Part shown: positions 1 to 11,830 of the stretch, one piece after another | How the letters are laid out: the number at the start of each line of letters is the position of its first letter | Numbering within the stretch: the stretch's first letter is position 1 | From: Silene latifolia | Lineage: Eukaryota > Streptophyta > Magnoliopsida > Caryophyllales > Caryophyllaceae | Assembly (NCBI RefSeq): GCF_048544455.1 | Contig: NC_133531.1 | Span: forward strand, 64,518,099 to 64,582,098 | Direction: 5' to 3' | Length of the DNA: 64,000 nt | The notes under the pieces: generated by a model | What the model saw: only the letters and a program-made list of their open reading frames with translations | What the model was told of the DNA's origin: nothing | The model's database searches: none | Position numbers and translations under genes: made by a program

Positions 1-1185
1 TCTTGGTCCTATCGGACACTAGGGGTGAGCCATAGGCCCTCTAGTTGCGATATGATCGTCGGGACTGATGTTCCCATCCGTACTTATGGTGAGATGCAAG
101 CCATAAGTATGAGTGTGACATTAATAATCCCGTCCCATGTGCATGAAAAGCTTATTATAAATCATTACTTGTAAGAGTCGTATTCTTGTAGAAATGCCAT
201 ATTACCATCGTATGAGCTTGACATACATTTTTGCCCTGCTTGTGCTGTTCTGGCAAGCATGGGTTTGACCTACTCGTGCTGTTCTGGCGAGTACGGTTTT
301 GGCCTACTTGTCTTTGTTCGGCAAGTACGGCTTTTGGCCACTGTCTTTGTTCGGCAAGTGAGTCTTATCTTAGTCTTTCCGCCACTTTCGTCTTTGTTCT
401 GGTGATTGGGGTACTCGGTCTCCTTAGTAGTCGAGTCTTGGGTGCGTCTTTGTCTTTGGCGCACGTCGAATCGGGATGTACACCCGAGAATCTGCAGATT
501 TAGACTAGGACCGTATTATTATCGTAGTCCTACCCGGGAAAATTATAGTCTAAGAGTAATAAATGTCTTGCATTATTTGGATGGTTACTTTGGTCATATC
601 TTCTTGAAATACGTGCTCGTGGCTAAGTGGCCGTGTCTGTTATCTTGTCTTTCATATTATTTAATTGTCTCACATGAATAGTTTAACCGTTATCATGCTA
701 ATGTTGATCTATCTTATTCCATCTCATTAATCACCATGTTTAAACATAAACTTGATATCCATATTTCTGTAAGAGTCTTACATGACTTACCTGTTTTAGT
801 TCTTTGTTATGTTCGTTTCGACATTTTGTGGCTGGGAGAACCTTGAGTTACTCCCCACTGACTGTGGCGTTCATGTTTACATGAATGACAGGTATTAGTG
901 ATGCATTCATGGGGTGAAGACATGTGTGAGCTAGCGAGCACTTTGGCCTAGTAGTTGGTTTATTAGGATTGTTTAGACCTACCTTTTATTGTATTGTCAT
1001 TCGAGGGATATATTTTCCCTCACCTCGACTATCACGTTTGTATAATTTAAAATCTTTATTTCCGCACTCTTTATTTATGTTTTGGATTTTGGTGAACCCG
1101 CGCTTTAAATTTTAAAAGTTTCAAAAATTCCCTAAAATTCCGCATTTTATTAGTTATATTTTCCGCGTTATCGCGGGGTGTCACA
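1..1185 (+). repeat. LARD-1 5' LTR, right-hand third only
   Basis: Closely matches 5812-6995 apart from scattered substitutions and small indels, and ends in GGGTGTCACA just before the PBS. Compared with the 3' LTR, several hairpin loops of the 34-bp array at 237-360 and at 442-464 differ (TCTTTGTTCGG-like instead of TGCTGTTCTGG-like). Small ORFs here, such as 231-503 and 406-681, are repeated in the 3' LTR and are not genes. Confidence 0.85.
237..464 (+). repeat. 34-bp phased inverted-repeat array in 5' LTR
   Basis: Hairpins start at 237, 271, 305 and 339 (spacing 34 bp), with a further one at 442. Arms are TGCTTG/CAAGCA, TACTCG/CGAGTA, TACTTG/CAAGTA, CACTG/CAAGTG (one base lost) and GTGCG/CGCAC. 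The arms stay complementary although their sequences differ. Confidence 0.7.
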
Positions 1186-1187
1186 GT

Positions 1188-1200
1188 TGGTATCAGAGCC
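1188..1200 (+). promoter_or_regulatory. Primer binding site, initiator tRNA-Met
   Basis: TGGTATCAGAGCC lies 2 nt after the 5' LTR end. It is the standard plant initiator-tRNA-Met PBS and would prime minus-strand DNA synthesis. Confidence 0.9.
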
Positions 1201-3500
1201 TATGTTGCTCCCGACGCACACACGTGTACCCCAAATTTAAATTTGAACTTGACCTTGAATAATGAATGAGAGATGGGTAGACTTAAGGACCTAAGGTGGT
1301 AGTCTGTAGTGTGCTTGCTCTTTGTTAGGTTCTAACATGTTTGTTCATTGTCATTTAATAATTATTGTGCCCTTGGATCAATAACCGTAAACCTACCAAT
1401 GTGAAGATCAAGATTTGGTGCCTATAGCCAAGGATTGGAGATTTGTTCAACCTTTGAAGAATGCTTCTACTTCCTCGAAGACGTTTCTCATTCTTGGTGT
1501 ATCTTGCCTTATTCTTTACCTCTTGGTGCTTATTCTCCTTCTAAACTCTCTTTTGTTTTGCTTTGAAAGTTACTCTTGTATTCCCTAACTTGTCCTTTGT
1601 TCCTTGCTAATCCTCCCTTAACGCCTTTTCATAGTATTCTTTCTTTTGAGGAATGTTGACCTTGGTTGGAAAAGTTGACTTTTGAGGAGATTGTTGTGTT
1701 TTGACCCTTAATCCTGGTTTTGAGAGGATTTGATGTTGGAAAGACTTAGGTAGTGTGATGAGACATACTTGATGGTTCTCATACCTAATTCCTTGATAAA
1801 GTGAGTATAATTGATCGGTGGATTATGTGTGTTAAGTTCGAGTTGCTTACGGTACTAAGGTTATAGAACTGGGCCTTGTTGTTTATACTTGGAGGTTTGA
1901 GTTAGCTCGAGGTTAGCATAGTCGGTATACTTTTGTGAGTGTTGTGATGATTACATAAGAACCATGTTAGGTGAGAGTTGTTAGTTTTGGAACCTCATTT
2001 GGGTATTCGCTTTGCGGTAATGAGAATTAGTAGCCAAAGTTCTTGAGATGTAATTATATGTTGGAACTGATAGATGTTGAGCTGAGATGAGTTAGATGTT
2101 TTGGGTGGTTGTCTCGTACTTTGGAGAAAGTCACCATCTATGCTTTGGGTTTCGAGAGTATAACAAGATCTCTTTGGGATGATAGATTGTGCAAAAGACC
2201 TTTTGAATTTGGATTTTTGATTGAGGGTTGTACCATTTTGAGAAACTCATAGTTGACACTGGTTGGATATGAGTATAGCTTTGTTGGGAACTTTGACTTT
2301 AATCTTATGGAAGTTGTTTGTGGATGTTTGAGGATTTGGAGTGGTGAGATTACGCTCATAGTGGAGTGCCTTGTTTCATGGAATTGCTTAGGGTGAAGTA
2401 ACATGAGTGATTTGAGGAAACCCTTGGGAGTGTTGTGGTTATGAGTTTTGTTGATAGAAAGTTTTCGGGACCGTTCAGGATGACGTTGTTGTTCGAGGTT
2501 TGAATACCTGGCGTTTCCTTGTTGTCTAATTCATCTTCTTCTTTGACCATAAGCGTTATCGTTCATACCTTTCTTTCTCGCTTCATCATGCTCCCCTTTT
2601 AAGGTTGACACACGTAACTTGTGAAACTCTATCTTTAACCTCCTTGTTGACCTTACTTCAATTCTTATCCCTACGATGTTCATCATAGCTCTTTTTGTTA
2701 GTTAAGTTTGGACTCTCTTAGCTTACTTTGTATTTATGTTGTCTAAATTGCTTTTCATTTCATACCATTTCTAAATATCTCAAGCTACCATTTTTTATTC
2801 GTTGTTAAAAGTTTATGTTACTTTTGCAAAACCTTACCTATTTTAAAGATTTGAAAACGAAAATTTGATTTAATTCCATACTTGTTCTTTTAATATAGAC
2901 TTCCTTATCATAATTTCAATTGCTAAACCGGTGATTCCTATAAATTTTATCCAATTTCTGTTAACTTTGATCTATTTATGATTTCTTTGACAAAGTTTAA
3001 TATCATATTTTCAGGAACTTGACTTCCTTTTGAGTGTAAAAGTGAAACTTTTATTTCTATTTTTGGCTCTTGCAAGAGAAAATTTGAGTGAATTACCATT
3101 TTCTTTTGATTTTGACGTTGACCGGATGGTAGAACTCGTTATCGGAGACGTTTGATAACTTGTTCTACGCTTGTCGGCGAATGGATTTTGTTTTAAATTT
3201 GTCTTCGACTTGAAAAGTTAGCTTTCTTGTGTGCACGACAAGAGCAATTTCGTTCCATGAATGAGACTTATACTTTTGAAAACTCTCCGTTAATGTTTTT
3301 GAAGGTGTTTTGATTTTGATTTGTACAAATGATTTGCCTTTCGACTTGGTTCTGTCGGAAAATTTTAGTTGAAACTTTTGAAAGAATTTTAATTCTTACA
3401 ATAAATAACCTTTCAAATGTTTTGGGTTACCGATTTCAAAAGTTCAGTTTTATTTTATAACCTTTTTTTCTACCTTCAAGTTTCGAGAACGAAACTTTTT

Positions 3501-3515
3501 AAAAGATGGGGTGAT
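3501..3515 (+). promoter_or_regulatory. Polypurine tract of LARD-1
   Basis: The purine-rich AAAAGATGGGGTGAT lies immediately 5' of the 3' LTR. It is the expected plus-strand primer and comes after the hairpin at 3478-3497. Confidence 0.75.
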
Positions 3516-3910
3516 TGTAACACCCGCGAATTTCCTATTTTGACATTTAAAATTTATTAAACCGTTTGATTACTTTATTTTATAATTTTGGATTATTCAA
3601 TTTGATTAATTTTATCTCAAACGCGATTTTTATAAACGTATTATATAAAAGCTCATTTTTATAAAAATACGTACGATTAAATTATATCTTAAAGGCATGA
3701 TTTATATAATAATATATGTATACGTATTTTTGGTCGGATAATAATAGTGACAGTAATAATATTAGTTTCCGTCTCAAGTTAAAATAAACTCGAGACCTTA
3801 TTCCGTCTAGCTATAGACCGTCACATTTCACTCTTTACCGACTTTAATCTGGACCAATCAAAAACCAACAACACATTCACCTACCTATACTCCACTTTTA
3901 AAATATCTCC

Positions 3911-3972
3911 TATTAATATTTATATATTATTATTATTATATATTATTATATATATATATTATTATTATTATC
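3911..3972 (+). repeat. AT-rich (TTA/TA)n microsatellite
   Basis: Runs of TATTAT and TATATA units over about 62 bp in the LTR. The position before a pyrimidine-rich stretch would suit a TATA-containing LTR promoter, but no start site can be set. Confidence 0.7.
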
Positions 3973-6047
3973 ATTTGTTGTGGTTATGGTTGACCCGTCC
4001 CCACCCCCTCTCCCTTTCTTCTTCCTTTTTTCCTTACGAAAAACACACACACACAGAAACCTTCAACCACCATTTTTAGTCGACCCTTCAATTTCCGATC
4101 CCGCCTTCATTTCTTAACCAAACTCCATTATTTTTATACCATTAGCTTCCTCTCTCCATCCTCATTCTTTTAAGGTAAGAAAGCTTTGATTTTGTTGAAT
4201 TTTCGAAATGGGCAATTCGTGACAAACGTGGTTTTGTGACCCATGTTACTCGTTTTTCCTCCTTTTAGTTGAAGACTGAAGTAAAGCTCGTGCCTTGGAC
4301 GTTTTCACCTGAGAATTCGAGGAGATAAGGTAACGGTGATAGATTACTCGATAAATTGTCGAAATTTCGCGCCTTAACTCGATTTTACACCCTTACTCGT
4401 CTTAAAGTTTAGTTCTTTACACTTCCCTCATATGTGTAGCTGATTGTGTGAAATTAGTAATCGTTTTACATGCTCACTCAGTGTAATTTCACAGCTTGTG
4501 TCTCCATTTATGTTCCGGGTATGGAGGGTGGTGTCGGGCCAATATGTCCGTCTTTGTATGGCCTATTCTCACGATATTTTCGAGTATTATACGGACGAAT
4601 TTGATGATTATTAATCACGTTCTAGCTGTGTTTGTTTCCGTCTCAGTTCTGCTCTCATTTCCGTCTAAAGTTAAGGTCGACTATACTGTGTTATTCTCTG
4701 TTCTTCAGCCGCGAAAAGGGTGACTTGTAGAACTGAAATGTGGAACGATTTGTGGTCTTTCGGAACAGTCTTGAACTTGTGTTATATATGTCGCACTTAT
4801 CTGATTGTTACTTAGAAAATCCGTCTAGTTTATACTTCTAAACTTGTCTTTAAAGTTGTCTCGAATCAGACTGTTTTTGACTCGTTTTTCGTGTTGGAGC
4901 TGTGCATTCTGGGTTGTTGTTTTCTGCTGAGTTTAGGTATGCAGAAATTGAGGGTGTTCACCCATGTCTTATTATGTTCATCCCTGTCCCAATCCCGATT
5001 TAATTCCGTCTGAAAATGGAGTCGAAATAAGAGCTCCCAAATGCAGTTTTTAAGCCGTTACTATGTTGGTTGTGAACTCTATTTTGAGATGGATTAAACG
5101 GTCTCTCAAATCTGTTTTTCTTGCCTTACCTTCTTGCTAAAGTCGCCCCATATATATACTTGTTGTTTCTCCGCTTCGAAAACTCGATTTTGGGTATGTT
5201 AGTGTCCTGTTTTGGATGCCGTGCCCTGCACTGTTTGCTCCCTGTTTTGGGGACTGTTTTGTGTGGATGTATGGTGGCGTGAGGGCTGTCTTTGGCCGCA
5301 GCTATGGGCTAACTATGGGTGGCAGTGGCCAGGGCACGGCTGTGGGCTGAATGGCCTCCACCATGGCTCGGCATTGCCGAGTGTGGTCACGGTGGAAGTA
5401 TGTCCTTCCCTTGGTACTTTCTTTTTGGTTTGTGTGCCTTAGTAATTATTTTAAAGAGCAATATGTTTGGACTCAAGTCTTTATAATTTTGGACTTAAAT
5501 TCTTGTTTTATTTGTACTCATTTTCTTGGTGTTTTTGGGCTCACAACCATTAAATTGTTGGGCTCACCACAATTTAATGGTTGGGCTCATCTTGTCACAT
5601 GTATTGATTTTGTTTGCATTCCGTAAATTTTCACATAACGTAAATTATTCATTACTACTTGTTATATTTTATTTATTTTATTTAACCGGCATGTTAAATT
5701 ATAAAATGGAATATTTATTAATATAAGACAAGTATGAGATATCTATTATTAAATAGTTATTTGTGAAGAGTCATATCCTTGTTAATGTCTTGTATGGTTC
5801 GGTTGTGAGAGTCTTGGTCCTATCGGACACTAGGGGTGAGCCATAGGCCATCTAGTTGCGATATGATCGTCGGGACTGATGTTCTCATCCGTACTTATGG
5901 TGAGATGCAAGCCATAAGTATGAGTGTGACATTAATAATCCCGTCCCATGTGCATGAAAAGCTTATTATAAATCATTACTTGTAAGAGTCATATTCTTGT
6001 AGAAATGCCATATTACCATCGTATGAGCTTGACATACATTTTTGCCC

Positions 6048-6272
6048 TGCTTGTGCTGTTCTGGCAAGCACGGGTTTGACCTACTCGTACTGTTCTGGCG
6101 AGTACGGTTTTGGCCTACTTGTGCTGTTCTGGCAAGTACGGCTTTTGGCCACTTGTGTTGTTCGCAAGTGAGTCTTATCTTAGTCTTTCCGCCACTTTCG
6201 TCTTTGTTCAAGCGATTGGGGTACTCGGTCTCCTTAGTAGTCGAGTCTTGGGTGCGTGCTGTGCTGGCGCAC
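6048..6272 (+). repeat. 34-bp phased inverted-repeat array in 3' LTR
   Basis: Hairpins start at 6048, 6082, 6116 and 6150 (exactly 34 bp apart) and again at 6252 (102 bp, three units, later). Arms are TGCTTG/CAAGCA, TACTCG/CGAGTA, TACTTG/CAAGTA, CACTTG/CAAGTG and GTGCG/CGCAC. The first loops are TGCTGTTCTGG-like. A degenerate pair, ACTCG (6223) with CGAGT (6242), lies between. Confidence 0.75.
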
Positions 6273-8479
6273 GTCGAATCGGGATGTACACCCGAGAATC
6301 TGCAGATTTAGACTAGGACCGTATTATTATCGTTGTCCTACCCGGGGAAATTATAGTCTAAGAGTAATAAATGTCTTGCATTATTTGGATGGTTACTTTG
6401 GTCATATCTTCTTGAAATACGTGCTCGTGGCTAAGTGGTCGTGTCTGTTATCTTGTCTTTCATATTATTTAATTGTCTCACATGAATAGTTTAACTGTTA
6501 TCATGCTAATGTTGATCTATCTTGTTCCATCTCATTTAATCACCATGTTTAAACATAAACTTGATATCCATATTTCTGTAAGAGTCTTACATGACTTACC
6601 TGTTTTAGTTCTTTGTTATGTTCGTTTCGACATTTTGTGGCTGGGAGAACCTTGAGTTACTCCCCCACTGACTGTGGCGTTCATGTTTACATGAATGACA
6701 GGTATTAGTGATGCATTCATGGGGTGAAGACATGTGTGAGCTAGCGAGCACTTCGGCCTAGTAGTTGGTTTATTAGGATTGTTTAGACCTACCTTTTATT
6801 GTATTGTCATTCGAGGGATATATTTTCCCTCACCTCGACTATCACGTTTGTATAATTTAAAATCTTTATTTCCGCACTCTTTATTTATGTTTTGGATTTT
6901 GGTGAACCCGCGCTTTAAATTTTAAAAGTTTCAAAAATTCCCTAAAATTCCGCATTTTATTAGTTATATTTTCCGCCTTATCGCGGGGTGTCACACTTAG
7001 TTTTAATTGATATTACCCAAAATGTATGGGAATATCGATTCGGTTGTAATTTATTGTGATCTCGTATCACCGTTTTGTAATTTAATAGATTTATTTTATT
7101 TTAATTACAAATGTATAATAGGAAATTATGTAATTCATTATGTAATTTATTTATTCCGGAGTACCTTGAAGACGGTGCCATTTGAGAAGGCGATCCATCA
7201 AAGAAAATGTTGCCTTGAAATGCGTGCTAAGACCGAAGTTCAAGGGACCAAAGGAGTTGGTTTCCGAATTTGTAATAGTTTATTAGATTTACTATTTTAG
7301 GAAGGTCATACTAGGATTTTATTTTTATGCTTTGCATTTTATTTATATGTTGCATGCATCGCTAAATCGCCATAACTAAACATGCATTTTAATCGAGTTT
7401 ATCGACCATGTCAATTACAATTATCGTAGTTCACCGCTTTAGTTCACTTAAAACGTGATAGATAATAAATTGACATGACCTCTCGCTAAAATAAACAATT
7501 GACTCTTAGCCTTACCAAAAAGTAGAAACCATGAAAACCTATTTCATGAGGGAGTGCACTCGGCCCTACCGGGGTACAAACCTTGTTACATAGGGGAAGT
7601 GGGTGATAAATGTCTACCCACCGAATTTATAAAGATAAGGGTTGTATTCGGCTTTACCGATGCCCAAGTTGATGTAAATTTGGATCATGGACACATTTAT
7701 TCGAAATTTGAGTTGAACTCAACGAAAGTATTCTCGACGGTTGTCGGATGTGTTTCGGGCTAAAGATAAATATTAATGTAATTTTATCGACCAAGAGTTC
7801 TAAAAGTAGAATCGATTAAAGAGTTAATCCACCGAGTTATATTGATGAGGGTTGTATTCGGCTTTACCGATGCCCAAGTTAATATGAATTTGGATCTTGG
7901 AATCATTTATCATAATTGGGTAGAGGTCACTGTGTAAATGCTTTACTTGTTATTTACAAGTATTAATAAAACAATAAATGTTAAGTTTTCCACTATTCCG
8001 TTATCATATTGTTCTATTTCTTTACCACAATTCATATACGATATCATTTCGATTTTAGTTCAAATCTCCATTAAAACATCGTAACTAAAGACAAAATTTG
8101 AATTTTTCTTCTAAAAACCTCGTATTATCCATTGTAAGGATCTCTTGTGAAGAGTATAGATAAAAGTTATTCGTGATCAAAAGGGTTTTTGATTCTTGAC
8201 TAACATATCTACTTACAATGAATTGTTTCTCATATGCTTAATTGAGTTAAGTACTTTGAAACGTTAAATCATTTTGGTAACTAGATTTGTTGGAAATCAA
8301 AATTGACCAAAATATCGTAACCACTTCAATGAAAGTTTTAAGACTAAACAAATGAATGAAGAGTAGTCTTCATGAAATAGAATTTTGCTTCTCTAAGCAA
8401 AGACTCATTGAAATGAGTGGGAGCATTCTCTTAAACCGTTAAGAAAAGGATAAGGTTAAAGAAGTAAAATTAGAATGGA

Positions 8480-11100
8480 ATTGATACAACGTAATGTTAA
8501 AAGTAATGTTATTGAGAATAACGATACTAAACCTATCAATCCCGACTGATAAAGTTTCCATTGTCTTAATTGTTGGACGCTAGAGAGGAAACTGCCCCAA
8601 ATTATTGAAGAATCAACAAGTTAGTTGTGGGACATCTAATGGGACCTTCTTCTTTAAAAGTTTATTTGATTGACATAAATTTTGCTAGTACTACATCGTC
8701 AATATTAGAAATCGGTGGTGGTTTTCATCATTATATTTGATACATGGGATGATTAGAATATGACGACTAGCAACAATGATGTCGAGAGATAGAGTCATTG
8801 TACTCAATCTAGTTTTTGGATTTAGAGTTGTACTTAATTGTGACTATTAAGTGCATAAACTCTAAATAAGAATATATACTTGTTAAGATACAAAAGAGGT
8901 TTCACTTTTGTGACCCTATACACCACGATTTGATGTATGGCTAGCCTATTATCAAGGTGAATATATTCTAAACCAAACTAGAATGATACATCATGTAGAT
9001 GATGCAAGACTCAAATTGGTAACCCAAGATTAAACCTTAGATTCTGGAATGATGAACGCAAATAGTTATCGAGTACTCTTGAAACCATTAGGTTGTTAAT
9101 CTTATGGTATATGCGTATCTTGTATTCAAAGCAAGATGTCTCGTGCCTTTTGGTTGAAAAGGAGATCGAGGTTGTAAATCATTGATCCAAAATAAGTTGA
9201 TCATTTTCTTTTACTGACGATTAAGTTGATAGTGTTCACTTGATAAGATGCAAAGAGAAGTCTATGAAGAAGTACAAAGAGTTCAAAGACGCACGATTTG
9301 ATCGTAATGGGAATATCTAAGTGATAACTTTGATATAAGCCAAAGGAAGTGTGATATAGTATCACAAGTTAATCTCTCTTAACACATATTATGGGATAAT
9401 GTGTGGTTGGATAAGAAATCAAACGCTATTCGATATGGTTTGGACTTTGATCAAGTTACTTTGAGTTACTTGATCCTTTTGGGGATTTTATCATTTTGTC
9501 TAAATTATTTTTCCACTAAATCTAAACGATTCATATGAGATATGAAATGGTAGAGTACCATGCTTTTAAGTTTTTTCACAAGAAACAAATGCTCATTTTT
9601 CCCTTACAATTATCACGAGTACAACGGGTTTGTGGCTCGTGAAGCTGTCTTCCTAAAATACAAGTTTATTTCTAGAAGACAGAGTGGGAGAAAATATTTA
9701 AGAGCCACAAATTGTATTGTGTCAAAGAATGTTATGTCGCAAGAAACTGGTCTTTCTTGGCTGCATGAGACCTTTTGTGTAAAACGTTGTTTCTTCAAAA
9801 CCTAGGAGGTTAAAGTCATCACTTGTTGAAGATGATGAATTAGTGTTACTTTTAGAAAGTAAATAGCTTGTAACTTACAAAGAAATCGTTTGATTCAAGT
9901 TGATTACTTCTAGAAAGTAATGAACATATGACTTACATGAGAATGTTTAAGTCACAACTCAATACAAGGCTTAGAGCCATGAAAATCCGAAATAAAAGGC
10001 TTGATTAGTGACAAAGGGTTTTGCACTAATAAAGAGAGATTTCAAAGCTTGATTGGTAGCAAAGGATTTTGCACTAGTTGAGAAGCTTAAGTCTAAGGAT
10101 TGTATTTCATTATAATGAGATATATAGAGTTTCTCAATAGGTTGAGAAGTTATGTTTATACATGAAGTTTAGTGGGAGTTACGGAAATTTTAATTAGTCT
10201 AATATGTGGATGACATATTGATCATTGGGAGTGATTTAAGACTTGGAGATATATAATACATCTTTAATATCCATATTTATGGAGATAAATTCACATGATA
10301 TTAGCGTCGAATAAGGAGTCTTATGTTGATAAGATTCATGATTAGTTCAATCAAGTTGAACATATTTGATTGATTCCATTTGCTTCCGCTGCCGGATCGA
10401 TTAAATGAGTAATGATGTATAACACTTCATATACTTTGAGTATGATGAATTGTCTTAAAATCGAATTTAAGTAATAGTTACCAACTAAGCCATAAGGATT
10501 ACCCTTAAGTGCTTGAAGAAGCAGTAAGGGTGTTAAGCAAAGTGCTTTTGATGCAATTCACTAATTTGTGTAAGGGTGTTACACAAATGACAATTGACAA
10601 TTGAGATTGCGCATGGTTTCCGACAAAACCGTATTCGAAACACCTAAAGATGGTTAAAGAACCATTGTGGCTATGTTATTTAAGAAATGGATTTGCTAGA
10701 ATCGTTCTAGGCAATGAAGAACAATGAGAGACGCTTACAACGAAAATTGAGTACACTTGCAATCATGAGATGTGCAAGAGGATGGATCCCGCACACTGTG
10801 AAAACAGTGGGAGCTATTCTAAGGCTAGATAGCTTATGTCTAGATTGGATCTAGACACATACTCAGAAAGTTTTGTAATGCAAATGTATACATTACAAAG
10901 GAAAACGAGTATGTAGTAAGGTTGAGTAAGGTACAAGAAGTTGATAAAACCTACTAACCAAAGCCTTCTCATAGGCTTAACATGATGAGTCATGTCATTT
11001 CAATTGGATTGAGATGAACAACTACATACATGATCAAATTGGATTATAAAAATATGAAGTAGTAATCAGGTATTGACTATTCATATGTGATAATCACATT
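8480..11100 (+). pseudogene. Eroded copia gag-pol polyprotein
   Basis: No long frame survives, but islands align in order with the copia polyprotein at 24526-28514. They are a decayed zinc-knuckle-like segment near 8560, the protease neighbourhood near 8680-8740 (ILEIGGG where the family has LDTGCG), an integrase C-terminal piece at about 9620-9690 (VAREAVFLKYKFISRRQSG) and the RT motif YVDDILII near 10205-10230. The function is lost. The CAG codon kept in RRQSG near 9680 is useful because the younger copy has TAG at that place. Confidence 0.65.
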
Positions 11101-11830
11101 TGTCGTTCGAGTTTTTAAATCTAAAAAACTCCTTTTATACTTTGTTACATCCAAACGGGTTGTGGAGACAATATTGAACCCCGTTAAAGTGAACACGGAT
11201 TAACATGGTATTCGCCCATAGTCACTTATGAGGTGACGTCTCGAAGTGACTAGAGTGTGATGCGATTGATGGCAAGTTCAAGTGCCATAGAGTCATATGA
11301 GAATGACTAGTCGATCACATAAGCAGACTGTTGGGAACACTTTGTCGGGCTAATGACCGCTTATGGAGTTCTGGCAAATTTATATAGCCTGGTCGTGGCG
11401 AGAGCTACTATAGTATTCTAATGAGTCGATTCTTTTGACTAAAGACTGTTCGCCTAAGGTGGCACAGTTTCAGATTAACTTTGATTTATGTTAGTACGAC
11501 CTTCGTAAATGGGGTCAAATGGGCATATTTTGGGTTATGATGGTTGTGGCTAGTCGAAGGGAATAAGTGCGATAGGAATTGTCCACCCCCTTGTCAGGGT
11601 TAAAACAATATCTCAGGGCCACTCGAGGAGTAATGAACTGGAAATGCGTGGCCACGCTCGGAAGGTATCTATGGTAGATAATTCCGGTCAATCAGTTATT
11701 CCAGATCAAGGAAACCACTCTCGATATGATCACTTGCAAGTACGACCTGAAAGACACCTTGCATTGAGTGGGAGATAGTAATAGGACAAGAGAATTGGTG
11801 ACGCACACTTGTCGAGGACAAGTGGGAGAT

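Larger units (their letters stand above)
1186..3515 (+). other. LARD-1 internal region without coding capacity
   Basis: All frames are broken by stops. The longest ORFs (88 aa or less, on the opposite strand) show no gag, zinc-knuckle, RT or integrase motif. The region presumably holds packaging and priming signals only. At 3478-3497 there is an 8-bp-arm inverted repeat (AAGTTTCG / CGAAACTT, loop AGAA), followed by a T/A run and the purine tract 3501-3515. Confidence 0.75.
1..6995 (+). mobile_element. LARD-1: large non-autonomous LTR retrotransposon (5' end outside window)
   Basis: Two long direct repeats (1-1185 and the end of 3516-6995) flank a 2.33-kb internal region. The LTR begins TGTAACACCCGCG and ends CGCGGGGTGTCACA, an imperfect terminal inverted repeat of the TG...CA type. 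A primer binding site for initiator tRNA-Met follows the 5' LTR and a purine-rich tract precedes the 3' LTR. No gag, protease, RT or integrase can be read, so it must have moved with enzymes supplied in trans. The LTR ends, PBS and pre-PPT hairpin resemble Tekay-type chromoviruses (inference). The 3' flank is the leader of an older copia element. The target duplication cannot be checked because the left junction is outside the window. Confidence 0.85.
3516..6995 (+). repeat. LARD-1 3' LTR, complete (3480 bp)
   Basis: Runs from TGTAACACCC to GGGTGTCACA. At 3480 bp it is longer than the internal region, which is unusual. It holds an AT-rich microsatellite (3911-3972), a following pyrimidine-rich block that could be a promoter and leader (inference), and the 34-bp hairpin array at 6048-6272. 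ORFs inside it (4496-4723, 5212-5726, 5966-6655) show no domain and partly repeat in the 5' LTR. Confidence 0.85.
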
